This document shows, in pieces, positions 1 to 7,388 of a stretch of 15,833 nt of DNA; position 1 is the first letter of the stretch, and each line of letters begins with the position of its first letter. The DNA lies in contig CAZUJE010000062.1 of assembly GCA_964620215.1 (NCBI GenBank), positions 1 to 15,833 on the forward strand, written 5' to 3'. This DNA is from JAUSIF01 sp964620215. Its GTDB lineage: Bacteria > Pseudomonadota > Alphaproteobacteria > Rhizobiales > Xanthobacteraceae. The translations under genes and the position numbers were made by a program. The notes beneath the pieces are model-generated. The model saw nothing but the letters and a program-made list of their open reading frames with translations. It was not told the DNA's origin and did no database searches.

Positions 1-1381
1 AATGCCGCGTCAGCCGCTCAGCGATCGACTTGCCTGAAGGTGCCACGCCGGTGCGCTCGGCTTTCATGTCGAGATTCCAGTACGCGCGCGCGACGAAATG
101 CACGCCGATGAATCGGAACGGCTCGATCTCCCAGTTCGGCGAGCGGTGATTGACGCATGGAAGCTGGGTGATTTCGGTTTTCTTGCCGAGGATCAGATCG
201 GAAAGCACCCTGCCCGCGAGATTGGTGGTCGCGACCCCGTTGCCGACATAACCGCGCGCGCTGGCAACACCTGACGCCGGGTCGTACATCATCGTCGGCA
301 TGAAATCGCGCGGCGCGCCGAGCGGCCCGCCCCAAGCATGGGTGAAGCGGACGTTTTTCAGCATGGGAAACCACTTCCGCACATTGTCCTGAAACATTCT
401 GATCGTTTCCGGATGGCGGTCGTATTCGTCCTCGATTTTCGAGCCGAAATGATACGGCGCGCCACGGCCGCCAAACAGGATGCGTCCGTCGCCGGTCTTC
501 GCCATGTATTCGATGGTAAGGCGGCAACTGTCGATGCATTCGCGGTTCTTCCAGCCGATCTGCGCCCAATCCGAGGCCGAGAGCGGCTCCGTCAGCGTCA
601 TCAGTGAATAGACCGGGATCAGCACGCGCCGGGTCTTCGGAAGCTGCGTGAGATAGGCCTCACCCGCGAGCACCAATGTTTTAGCGCGCACGTCGCCGCG
701 GGGTGTATGCAACACCGGCTTTGCGCCAGTGGTGAAATCGGTCACCGGCGTCTGCTCGTAAATCTTCCCGCCTTTTTTCTCCACAGCGCGCGCCAGCCCG
801 CGCACGAGGCGGCCCGGATGGATATTGGCGGCGTCCTTGTAATAGATCGCACCCAGTACGCCTTCGATTTTCGCCCGCGCGTCGGTTTGCCCCTTGTTCA
901 GAAGCTCCACACGATCGCCAAGCCCAAGGCCGGTGAATTCCTCATACGCGCCCTGCACCGAAGGCAACTGCTGCGTTCCGCGCGCGACCGTCATGCCGCC
1001 GCCGCGCATGAAATGGATGTCGATCCCTTCCGCCTTTGTGGCGCGGTCCACTTCATCGACGGAATTCGCCATCGCACGGTAAAGCGCCAATGCCTGCTCG
1101 CGGCCGTGATGTTCAGCGATCATTCCAAGACTGACGGGGAAGTGCGCCGTACACCACGAACCATTGCGGCCCGATGCGCCGAAGCCCGCGATTTCCTTCT
1201 CGACGATGGCGATTTTCAGCGAAGGATTTTTCGAGAGCAGATAGTAAGCCGTCCACAGGCCCGTGTAGCCCGCGCCCAGAATGGCCACATCCACGTCGAT
1301 GGAGCCATCGAGCGGCGGCCGCGGCGTGAGATCATCGCCGCAGGTTTCCAGCCAGAAACTGTAGGATTTGTAGTCTTTCAT
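1..1381 (-). CDS. FAD-dependent oxidoreductase, DAO family (3' end missing)
   Basis: Reading the minus strand from an ATG at 1381 gives an uninterrupted frame of about 460 codons that leaves the window with no stop, so the C-terminus is missing. The protein opens with a Rossmann dinucleotide-binding fold (VAILGAGYTG, residues 32-41), an acidic residue ending strand 2 (E61) and the second FAD motif GASGRNGSW (68-76). Near residue 374 comes GYVGNGVATTNLAG, the C-terminal FAD-contacting glycine motif. This is the DAO superfamily (PF01266). The overall form resembles PuuB-like gamma-glutamylputrescine oxidases and related amine oxidases of about 430-470 residues, so only the last few residues are probably lost. 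Members oxidise the C-N bond of an amine or amino acid with FAD, giving an imine and H2O2. The substrate cannot be told from this sequence. The Shine-Dalgarno site is weak (GCGGGG, about 7 bases upstream). Terminator-like hairpins lie 44 bases and more upstream on the same strand. Confidence 0.85.
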   Translation of the reverse strand, partial: MKDYKSYSFWLETCGDDLTPRPPLDGSIDVDVAILGAGYTGLWTAYYLLSKNPSLKIAIVEKEIAGFGASGRNGSWCTAHFPVSLGMIAEHHGREQALALYRAMANSVDEVDRATKAEGIDIHFMRGGGMTVARGTQQLPSVQGAYEEFTGLGLGDRVELLNKGQTDARAKIEGVLGAIYYKDAANIHPGRLVRGLARAVEKKGGKIYEQTPVTDFTTGAKPVLHTPRGDVRAKTLVLAGEAYLTQLPKTRRVLIPVYSLMTLTEPLSASDWAQIGWKNRECIDSCRLTIEYMAKTGDGRILFGGRGAPYHFGSKIEDEYDRHPETIRMFQDNVRKWFPMLKNVRFTHAWGGPLGAPRDFMPTMMYDPASGVASARGYVGNGVATTNLAGRVLSDLILGKKTEITQLPCVNHRSPNWEIEPFRFIGVHFVARAYWNLDMKAERTGVAPSGKSIAERLTRH

Positions 1382-1424
1382 GCACGGCCCCGCGCAACTG
1401 GCGTTACTGCAACATGGGGTTGGA

Positions 1425-1507
1425 CAAAAAGAAAGGGCGCCATCCGCCGCGCTGCCGAGCGAAGCGAGGAGCCAGCGCGGCAAAAAATAGGGCGCCTCGC
1501 GGCGCCC
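1425..1507 (-). terminator. Tandem intrinsic terminators or attenuator
   Basis: Read on the minus strand, GGGCGCC (1507-1501), loop GCGA and GGCGCCC (1496-1490) form a perfect 7-bp stem followed by TATTTTTT (1489-1482), a textbook rho-independent terminator. Right after it a perfect 9-bp stem GCCGCGCTG/CAGCGCGGC (1481-1473 with 1454-1446) is followed by GGAT, another GGCGCCC (1441-1435) and TTTCTTTTT. This last arm can pair with the first GGGCGCC, so two mutually exclusive terminators share one arm. The hairpins point toward the oxidoreductase that starts at 1381. They either end a transcript from 1508-1750 or act as an attenuator for that gene. Confidence 0.6.
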
Positions 1508-1747
1508 TGAAAGTTTAGTCTTGGGAGACTTTAGTCACTTCCTTCGAAAAACTTGCAAAAAAACTTTGGTGGCCGGCGGTGGTCGGTTCGAGGAGGCCTC
1601 TCTATGCCGTCCGCCCGCCGGCCGAACCCCACGGACCCAGGAGATGCGGCGGACCTGAGCGAACCGCAGGGTAATCGTCGAACCAAAAAATTGCCGGCTC
1701 GATTTCGGTTTCGATTTGACGCTACGGATCGCGCACAGCACACGCAA
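1508..1747 (-). ncRNA. Possible small RNA or structured 5' leader
   Basis: This interval is bracketed on the minus strand by the DedA-side terminator (1753-1772) and the terminator at 1482-1507, which suggests a separate transcription unit. It contains long-range complementary segments: GGCCGGCGG at 1571-1579 with CCGCCGGCC near 1614-1622, and GTCCGCC near 1609 with GGCGGAC near 1649. I do not recognise it as tmRNA, 6S RNA, SRP RNA, RNase P RNA or a riboswitch class I know. A poor promoter-like pair (TTGCGT, 17 bases, TAGCGT on the minus strand near 1720-1747) is the only start signal I see. A leader of the downstream oxidoreductase, or a short unrecognised protein gene, are the alternatives. 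Confidence 0.25.
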
Positions 1748-1772
1748 TGAAAAAGGGCCGCGAGCGGCCCTT
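1748..1772 (-). terminator. Rho-independent terminator downstream of dedA
   Basis: AAGGGCCGC (1753-1761) and GCGGCCCTT (1764-1772) form a strong GC-rich hairpin. On the minus strand it is followed by TTTTTC (1752-1747 side). It lies 89 bases after the DedA stop on the same strand and is the likely end of that transcript. On the plus strand the 3' tract (TTGATC) is poor, so the terminator is probably one-way. Confidence 0.75.
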
Positions 1773-1860
1773 GATCTGGAATCGGCGTGAACTTGTAACC
1801 TTAAATTTGAAAGTTAAGCGCGATGCTTAACGCGGGAAACGCGCATCAATCCGGCGTTCT

Positions 1861-2433
1861 TCAATGCTTCTGCCGGAGGATGATCGTCTTCGCCGTGCGG
1901 CCGAGGGCGAACAGAACAATCGCAATACCAATCGCAACAATCGCCCGGTGCTCGAAGCGCCCGAGTTTGCCGAGCATGACCTCAGCCGTCTGTCCGAAGA
2001 AATAGCCGAGTGCCGTGAATGTCGCCGCCCATACGGCGGCGGAAATCGCATTCAGGATCAGGAAGCGGATATTGGAAACGCCGGCCAGAGCAATCGCTGC
2101 CGGTCCCACAGTGCGCAGCCCATAAAGAAAGCGAAATGCGAGAATAAAAAAGGTTGGATATCGGCTGAGCAGATCCACCGCACTCGCAAACACTGGCCGC
2201 CGACGGAGGTTTTTGATCCACGTCCTCTTCGATTGGGCGCGGGCGAACAGGAAGATCATTTGATCGGCGGTGAAAGAGCCGAGAAACGCACAGGCCGCCA
2301 CCGCATACGGATTGAGGATGCCCTGATGGGCGGCGAACCCGGCAACGGTAACGATGATCTCGCCTTCGAAGAACGTGCCAATCAGAACGACGATCAGCCC
2401 GTATGTACTCAGGAACGATTCAATCCAGTGCAT
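1861..2433 (-). CDS. DedA family (VTT domain) membrane protein
   Basis: The 190-residue protein has the profile of the DedA/SNARE-associated (PF09335, VTT) family: an N-terminal hydrophobic segment, an acidic residue in the first re-entrant region (FEGEIIVTVAGFAAHQG), and the characteristic arginine-containing stretch FRFLYGLRTVGPAAIALAG in the second half, then two more membrane segments. DedA proteins sit in the inner membrane and are linked to lipid-carrier (undecaprenyl phosphate) or phospholipid flipping, proton-motive-force homeostasis and envelope stress. Which of these applies here is not visible. I chose the ATG at 2433. A longer frame from a TTG at 2475 adds 14 polar residues and has no ribosome-binding site, but the ATG also has only a distant GGAG. 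The gene lies 66 bases after pleD on the same strand and could be read through from it. The terminator at 1753-1772 follows. Confidence 0.8.
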   Translation of the reverse strand: MHWIESFLSTYGLIVVLIGTFFEGEIIVTVAGFAAHQGILNPYAVAACAFLGSFTADQMIFLFARAQSKRTWIKNLRRRPVFASAVDLLSRYPTFFILAFRFLYGLRTVGPAAIALAGVSNIRFLILNAISAAVWAATFTALGYFFGQTAEVMLGKLGRFEHRAIVAIGIAIVLFALGRTAKTIILRQKH

Positions 2434-2499
2434 CGCGAGACTATAGCGATGCGCTCCAGGAAAGGGATAGCTCAACCATTACAAGGAGAACGGCGGTGA

Positions 2500-3873
2500 T
2501 TACGCGGCGTTCGCGACGACTCTGTTTCTGCCGTCGCGCTTGGCGCGATAGAGCGCCTCGTCCGCACGCTTCAGGATCATCGCGGCATTGTCTTCCGGCG
2601 AGATGCGCGCCGCTATGCCGATGGAGATCGTGACTTCGATCGAGCGGGCACCGCGATTGATCGGGAACGGCTCGCCCGCGATGCGGCGGCGGATGCGTTC
2701 GGCAACCGTTGCCGCAACGCCAATGTCGGTATCCGGCATCACCACCACGAACTCCTCGCCGCCGTAGCGGCAGGCGAGATCGATGCCGCGGATCGAGGCT
2801 TTCAGGCGCTCGGCGAATTCACGCAGCACGTCGTCGCCCGCGTCATGGCCATAGGAGTCGTTGACCGACTTGAAGTAGTCGATGTCCAAAATCAAAACGG
2901 AAAGCGACTTTCCGCGCGAGGCCGAACGCTCCACCAGCGTCCCCACATGGCTTTCCATGTAGCGGCGGTTATAGAGGCTCGTCAGCGGGTCGGTGACCGC
3001 CAGTTCCATCGAGTTCTGCACGTTGTCGCGCAGTTTCTCGGTATAGCGCTTGCGGCGCACCTGGGTGCGCACGCGCGCAATCATTTCATTCTTGTCGCCC
3101 GCGCGCTGAATGTAATCGTTGGCGCCGAGATCGAGGCCACGCATCAGGCGCGCATCGTTGCCGGGCTCCGTGAGGAGCAACACCGGCAGATGCCGCGTGC
3201 GGTCGAGCGAACGCACCTGCCCCACCAGCCGCAGTGCATCGAAGCTGCGGAGATCGAGCGCCAGCATCAGGAGGTCGTAATTGCCGTCGGCGGCGCGGAA
3301 CAGCGCCTGGTTGGGATCCGTTTCCACATCGACCGTGTGCTGGCGGCTGAGCGCGGAATCGATACGCTCGACGGTGGAGTCGCGGTCATCCACGACAAGG
3401 ATACGGCCGTTCAGGCCGGCATCACTCGCCGCGGCGAAAACCTGGTCATTGAGATTGATCTCGCCCGAGGTGACGGCGCGCATGCGCAATTCGTCTGTCA
3501 CCATTTTGAGGCGCACCAGCGAGCGCACGCGCGTAATCAGCGCGAGATCGTTGACGGGCTTCGTGAGAAAATCGTCGGCTCCTGCTTCCAGACCCTTCAC
3601 ACGGTCGGCCGGCTGGTCGAGTGCCGTGACCATGATGATCGGAATGTGATGGGTGACGGGATTGGCCTTGAGCCGGCGGGCGACCTCGAAGCCGTCCATG
3701 CCCGGCATCATCACGTCGAGCAGGATAATATCGATCTGGCCGCGCTCGCAGATTTCGAGCGCCTGCGGGCCGTTGGCCGCGGTCACCACCTCGAAATACT
3801 CGGCGCTGAGGCGCACCTCCAGCAGCTTGAGGTTCGCTCTGACGTCATCGACGACAAGAACCCGGGCGCTCAC
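2500..3873 (-). CDS. pleD: PleD: response-regulator diguanylate cyclase
   Basis: The 457-residue protein has the PleD architecture REC-REC-GGDEF. REC1 (about 3-120) carries the acidic pair D9/D10, phosphoacceptor D53 in LLDVMMPG and K105. REC2 (about 156-275) keeps the fold, but an alanine (A205) aligns with the phosphoacceptor, so it should act as a dimerisation adaptor. The GGDEF domain (about 285-455) has the active motif GGEEF (371-375) and an upstream RxxD inhibitory site (R362-D365), so it should make c-di-GMP from two GTP with product inhibition. In Caulobacter PleD is activated by phosphorylation of REC1, localises to the stalked pole and drives the swarmer-to-stalked switch. Here it starts with GTG one base after the divK stop (TGA-C-GTG), so translational coupling is likely. 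Length and domain order match family members, and nothing looks broken. Confidence 0.95.
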   Translation of the reverse strand: MSARVLVVDDVRANLKLLEVRLSAEYFEVVTAANGPQALEICERGQIDIILLDVMMPGMDGFEVARRLKANPVTHHIPIIMVTALDQPADRVKGLEAGADDFLTKPVNDLALITRVRSLVRLKMVTDELRMRAVTSGEINLNDQVFAAASDAGLNGRILVVDDRDSTVERIDSALSRQHTVDVETDPNQALFRAADGNYDLLMLALDLRSFDALRLVGQVRSLDRTRHLPVLLLTEPGNDARLMRGLDLGANDYIQRAGDKNEMIARVRTQVRRKRYTEKLRDNVQNSMELAVTDPLTSLYNRRYMESHVGTLVERSASRGKSLSVLILDIDYFKSVNDSYGHDAGDDVLREFAERLKASIRGIDLACRYGGEEFVVVMPDTDIGVAATVAERIRRRIAGEPFPINRGARSIEVTISIGIAARISPEDNAAMILKRADEALYRAKRDGRNRVVANAA

Positions 3874-3874
3874 G

Positions 3875-4246
3875 TCAGTTTTCCTTCACGAAATGGCGGA
3901 CGGTCTCCAAGAACTTGGTGACGGAAATCGGTTTCGAGAGATAAGCCTCGCAGCCGCCTTCGCGGATGCGCTCCTCATCGCCCTTCATGGCGAATGCGGT
4001 CACGGCCACCACGGGGATCGAACGAAGCTCTTCGTCTTCCTTGATCCACTTCGTTACTTCAAGGCCCGAGACTTCGGGCAACTGGATGTCCATCAGGATC
4101 AGGTCAGGGCGATGCTTGCGCGCAAGGTCGAGCGCCTCGATCCCGTTGCGGGTCTCGATGGTCGCGTAGCCGTGCGCTTCCAACAGATCGTGAAAGAGCT
4201 TCATATTCAGCTCGTTGTCCTCCACGATCAGGACAGTTTTCGCCAT
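3875..4246 (-). CDS. divK: DivK: single-domain cell-cycle response regulator
   Basis: The 123-residue protein is one receiver domain with no output domain. It has acidic pocket residues E9/D10, phosphoacceptor D53 in LILMDIQLPE, the conserved threonine in AVTAFAMKGD and K105 in YLSKP. DivK~P works in the DivJ/PleC-DivK-DivL-CckA pathway that lowers CtrA activity and sets cell fate in alphaproteobacteria. Identification rests on near family-typical length and sequence and on the pleD gene directly downstream, an arrangement conserved in the class. The same frame stays open upstream to 4750, but the ATG at 4246 gives the standard N-terminus (MAKTVLIVEDNELN). The promoter should lie in 4247-4440. 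One GANTC (CcrM methylation) motif is at 4332-4336. I see no full CtrA box (TTAA-N7-TTAA). Confidence 0.95.
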   Translation of the reverse strand: MAKTVLIVEDNELNMKLFHDLLEAHGYATIETRNGIEALDLARKHRPDLILMDIQLPEVSGLEVTKWIKEDEELRSIPVVAVTAFAMKGDEERIREGGCEAYLSKPISVTKFLETVRHFVKEN

Positions 4247-4440
4247 TGTCTCCGTCCCGGTCCCGACTTGACGCCGAACTTGGCGTGCCTTCCCCTTCAA
4301 CAGCCCGCGCTTCGCTTTCCGATGATCCTGCGATTCGCGCTTGCCGCCGATTGTTTTCTCAAAGCCGGTGGTGAAACCGGAAGGGATTGCTTCTTCGGCA
4401 ACCTCTTGGAATGTACGCCGCATTCCTTTCAGAAAGGGTA
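4247..4440. promoter_or_regulatory. Divergent promoter region divK / DUF3572 gene
   Basis: These 194 bases separate two genes facing away from each other, so both promoters should be here. The one motif I can point to is a GATTC (GANTC) at 4332-4336, the CcrM methylation target used for cell-cycle timing in alphaproteobacteria. A single such pentamer is expected often by chance. I cannot place -35/-10 boxes with any confidence. Confidence 0.4.
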
Positions 4441-4740
4441 ATGCCATTGAAGACTCGAGACCGCGGCCTGTCCCAAGAAGAGGCGGAATCCCTTGCCGTG
4501 CAGGCGCTTGTCTGGCTGGCAACGGATTTTGAACGCTTGGGACGCTTTCTGGGCGAGACCGGACTTTCGCCCGAAACCGTGCGCTCAGCGGCCAGCGACC
4601 CCGCGTTCCTGCCCTCTGTGATGGATTATCTGGCCAGGAATGAGACGATCCTGACCGAGTTCGCGTCGGAACACGGTTTTGAGCCGTCCCGGGTTGCAGC
4701 GGCCCACACCAGGCTCGCCGGAAGGCCGGAACAAATCTAG
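4441..4740 (+). CDS. DUF3572 family protein
   Basis: The 99-residue, predicted mostly helical soluble protein starts MPLKTRDRGLSQEEAESLAVQAL and continues with WLATDFERLGRFLGETGLSPETVRS-like sequence, the pattern of the DUF3572 family of rhizobial proteins (about 90-110 residues). Its function is unknown. I know this family from positions beside divK in Hyphomicrobiales, and here it is divergent from divK, which fits. The ATG at 4441 has a purine-rich AGAAAGGG just upstream (short spacing). The frame is open further upstream, but that extension is unlike the family. The gene converges on the glycosyltransferase fusion, with 44 bases between the two stops. Confidence 0.8.
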   Translation: MPLKTRDRGLSQEEAESLAVQALVWLATDFERLGRFLGETGLSPETVRSAASDPAFLPSVMDYLARNETILTEFASEHGFEPSRVAAAHTRLAGRPEQI

Positions 4741-4784
4741 AAAAGCTCAACCGGCTGAAACATGACGCGCGGAAATGTTACCCG

Positions 4785-7226
4785 CTATTTCCGTACCAGC
4801 ACATCGAACGAGACGTGCCGCCAGTTGCTGTAATCGAAACCGCTGACCTCGGCGATTTTCTCGGTGCCAAGTCCGATTGCGGCGGCCCGCTCGGCGAAGG
4901 TTGTCTGCGCGCGCTGTTCGACGAAGGCCACCCGACACTCGTTGACCTGTAGGAAATCCGCCGCCCCTGCCGGTGTCGCGAGCACCGTGTCGGTGCCGCC
5001 GTAAAATACGAGATTGGGTTCGTGGTAGCCGGCCGAAGCGAGGCGCGGCAGCGCGCACGGCGCCGATCTCGAAGCCGTCACGAGTTCTCTCGCCAGCGCA
5101 AAGCCTTTCATTTGCGGCAAGGCGATATAGAGCGCGGTAGAACTCGCAAACGCCGCCAGCAACACCACCACAAAGGCAGCCTCGGTCTCTCCACGCCACA
5201 AATTCCATGCGGCATATGAGGCCAGGCCAATCGCCAGCGCGCTCGCCAGGAAAAAGACCGGCCCAAGCTGGCCGTCGAATTTATAGGCGAAGTAGCAGAT
5301 GGCCGCCGCCATCGCCCCCGCAAAAAGCGGCCAGAGCAATCCAACGGCACGCGCTTTCGTCTCGAAAACAATCCGGCGATCGAGCAGACACGCGATCAGA
5401 ATGGCAATCGCCGGATAGAGCGGCAGCACGTAATGCGGCAGCTTGGTCACGACGAGTTCGAACATGATCCATGCGGGCACGATCCACGCGATCAGAAAGA
5501 AAATCCGTTTGTCGCTGCGGTTGATCCAAGCGAAGGCCGTGGCCTGCGGCGCAAAAATCGCCGCGGGCCAGAAGCTCACCCAGAACAGCAACCAGAAATA
5601 TCCGGGCGGCCCCCAGTGCCCTTCCGCCGGCTGCAACAGGCGGCTCATCAAATCGCCGCTCACCGAGCGCTGGAAGAAGGCACCCTTGGTTTGCAGATAG
5701 ATCGCGAGATACCAGGGTGCGATCATGAGCGCGACCCAAAGGATGCCGGCCAGCGGCTTCAACTTCAGGAGCCAGCTCACGGATCGGTCACGCACAATCA
5801 GCGCCACGAGGGCGAGTGCAAGAATGGTCAGAATGATCGGCCCCTTCAGCAGCAGGGATGCGCCGATGGCAGTCCAGAAAATTCCGGCCCAGCTCCAGGC
5901 CTGAATTCTGGAGACAGCACGCTCTCGATTCAAATAAACGTAAGCGAGCGACCCGAACGCCGCGGTGGAAGCCAGCAGCATCGAGGCGTCAATCGTCGCG
6001 ATGCGTGCTTCGACTCCCAGAAGCCCGGAAGCCGCCAGCGCACCGCCCGCCAGCAACGCATAGCGCCTGCGGACGAATGCCAATGCGATCCAGTAGGTCA
6101 GCAAGACGCTGCCAATAGCTGCGAGGAGCGAGGGAATGCGATAAATTTCGATGCGGTTGCGCGCATTGTCGATGCCGATTGCTTCGGCGGCATTCACCGC
6201 CGCGGCTTGCAGCCAGTAAATGCCGATGGGTTTCCGGTAACGCGCGGCATCCTGCAAGCGGATGTCGATGTAATCGCCCGTTTCCACCATCTGCTTGGCG
6301 GGCTGCGCGAAGCGGCTCTCGTCGCGACTCGTGACGGGAAGCGATGAAAAGCCCGGCAGCAGGATTACGAAACTCCCGATCAGCAGCGCCGAAACCGCAC
6401 GAACATGCGTCCGTGAAATCCAGTCGAGAATTTCTCCGATTTTAGCCGGCAGCGTACCCGCGCCGCTTGTGCCGGTGCCGGGAAATGAAATTGCTCCCGC
6501 TTCGCCGGCCATTCCGAAGCGCGGTGTTGAAGCGAACGGCGAGTGGATTGCACGCCACGCGAAGACCGCGCCGCTCGCAAGCAGGATTGTGAACCAGTGC
6601 GGTTCATTTACGATCCAGAATTTCAAGGTGTGATTTTCGATCACCGTGCCTTCGAGCGCTTCCATGACGAAAAACACCCCGCCGACCAAGGTCATCGGCC
6701 CGGCCTCACTCTGAAGAAACGCCTTCCAGGAAAAACTTGAGGCTGGCGAAATCCAGCCGGTGAATTTGGGAAGGAAAGCGGGTACATCGCGCGCGCGTTG
6801 AAGCGCTGCTTCGCCAAAAGCAGCCGCGAACTTCTCATCCTCAAGCGCAATGCGGCGCCTGTAATAAACGGTGGCCGCCCCCGCCGCGAGTACCGTGAAC
6901 AGCGGGCTTTTGAAAAGCAGCACGACGCTGAGAAAAATCAGTACGTTCGCGAAAAAGAGCGGATAGCGAACCAGCAAGTGGATGCCGCGGCCAGCCGATT
7001 TTCCTTCATCAGGAAATCCCGCATCCAGAGCGCGGATCGAAAGGCCAGCAAGCGCGAGACCGAAACAAAACAGATCCCAGATTTCCTCGCCGAGATCGCC
7101 GAACTCAGCGGACATCCAGCCCGACTGGATGAATGCGTACACAGCGAAAGGAAACAGCAGCAGGCTGAAGAAAACGCGCAGACGATGAAGCGCTGCGTCG
7201 CCACGTTCAACTCTGGATCTGGTCAT
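4785..7226 (-). CDS. ICMT-like domain fused to ArnT/PMT-type glycosyltransferase
   Basis: The 813-residue integral membrane protein has two parts. Residues about 15-230 are a multi-pass domain resembling isoprenylcysteine carboxyl methyltransferase/phospholipid methyltransferase proteins (LLVRYPLFF near 84-92, ALEDEKFAAAFG near 127-138, FLPKF near 151-155). After a glycine/alanine-rich linker (about 236-262) comes a GT-C enzyme of the PMT/ArnT type (about 270-813). It has a first periplasmic loop with the acidic motif SRDESRF (D302, E303), RKPIGIYWLQ (331-340) and the later KLPHYVLPLYPAIAIL, all hallmarks of ArnT-like transferases, which move a sugar from a polyprenyl-phosphate donor to lipid A or another envelope acceptor on the periplasmic side. 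Ordinary ArnT/PMT-2 proteins are about 500-560 residues, so the N-terminal portion is extra. Donor and acceptor are unknown. The ATG at 7226 begins the frame. The gene lies 162 bases after the stand-alone ICMT-family gene, which resembles its N-terminal part. Confidence 0.8.
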   Translation of the reverse strand: MTRSRVERGDAALHRLRVFFSLLLFPFAVYAFIQSGWMSAEFGDLGEEIWDLFCFGLALAGLSIRALDAGFPDEGKSAGRGIHLLVRYPLFFANVLIFLSVVLLFKSPLFTVLAAGAATVYYRRRIALEDEKFAAAFGEAALQRARDVPAFLPKFTGWISPASSFSWKAFLQSEAGPMTLVGGVFFVMEALEGTVIENHTLKFWIVNEPHWFTILLASGAVFAWRAIHSPFASTPRFGMAGEAGAISFPGTGTSGAGTLPAKIGEILDWISRTHVRAVSALLIGSFVILLPGFSSLPVTSRDESRFAQPAKQMVETGDYIDIRLQDAARYRKPIGIYWLQAAAVNAAEAIGIDNARNRIEIYRIPSLLAAIGSVLLTYWIALAFVRRRYALLAGGALAASGLLGVEARIATIDASMLLASTAAFGSLAYVYLNRERAVSRIQAWSWAGIFWTAIGASLLLKGPIILTILALALVALIVRDRSVSWLLKLKPLAGILWVALMIAPWYLAIYLQTKGAFFQRSVSGDLMSRLLQPAEGHWGPPGYFWLLFWVSFWPAAIFAPQATAFAWINRSDKRIFFLIAWIVPAWIMFELVVTKLPHYVLPLYPAIAILIACLLDRRIVFETKARAVGLLWPLFAGAMAAAICYFAYKFDGQLGPVFFLASALAIGLASYAAWNLWRGETEAAFVVVLLAAFASSTALYIALPQMKGFALARELVTASRSAPCALPRLASAGYHEPNLVFYGGTDTVLATPAGAADFLQVNECRVAFVEQRAQTTFAERAAAIGLGTEKIAEVSGFDYSNWRHVSFDVLVRK

Positions 7227-7388
7227 GGCAAAACTCGACTGACAGAACAGGGCGCGTGTTTAGACCCCGGCTCCGCATCGAACAACCCCCGGCTCGCGAC
7301 AGCGCGTCAACTCGGCGCAGTCCGGATTTATGCCGCCTTTATGCGAGCATCCCGGATCCGCATATCGCCGGAATTATCGTTCCCGAAC

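Larger units (their letters stand above)
1382..1860. other. Gene-free region with stacked hairpins
   Basis: No recognisable protein gene lies between the oxidoreductase start and the DedA stop. Frames of about 65-70 codons are open on both strands in 1531-1750, but they overlap each other, have TTG-type or poorly supported starts and match no family I know. I read them as chance frames in GC-rich DNA. The stretch holds a terminator for the DedA side (1753-1772), a folding-prone GC-rich core (about 1571-1720), and two further hairpins (1490-1507 and 1446-1481) followed on the minus strand by T-rich tracts. A 7-bp inverted repeat (GTTAAGC, 1813-1819, with GCTTAAC, 1825-1831) lies just after the DedA stop. 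Confidence 0.6.

Noticed and set aside
707..1510. Plus-strand open frame of 267 codons
   Set aside because: It is antisense to the oxidoreductase, whose minus-strand frame shows clear FAD motifs and no stops. The plus frame has no recognisable domain and is a shadow of GC-rich coding DNA.
1531..1750. Three overlapping 65-70 codon frames on both strands
   Set aside because: They contradict each other, have non-ATG or unsupported starts, and match no family I recognise. The region is better described as structured non-coding DNA.
1571..1760. Search for tmRNA, 6S, SRP or RNase P RNA in the structured intergenic core
   Set aside because: The conserved boxes are absent: no tag-peptide codons for tmRNA, no GGAAGGAAGCA-type SRP loop, no GAGGAAAGTCC for RNase P. 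GGTTCGA-like strings occur, but without T-arm pairing for a tRNA.
1813..1831. TTAA-N9-TTAA as a CtrA box
   Set aside because: The spacing is 9, not 7 bases, and the site lies downstream of the dedA stop rather than at a promoter. It is simply part of an inverted repeat.
2845..3921. Plus-strand open frame of 358 codons
   Set aside because: Antisense to pleD. The histidine-rich, repetitive composition is typical of a reverse-complement shadow.
5433..6347. Plus-strand open frame of 304 codons
   Set aside because: Antisense to the membrane-spanning part of the glycosyltransferase. The reverse complement of hydrophobic codons gives the polar Q/R/D-rich composition seen.
7227..7388. Possible separate promoter for the glycosyltransferase fusion
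   Set aside because: A TTGACG (minus strand, 7310-7305) is present, but no acceptable -10 at 16-18 bases follows. TTGTTC-17-TAAACA nearby matches only half of the consensus at each box.
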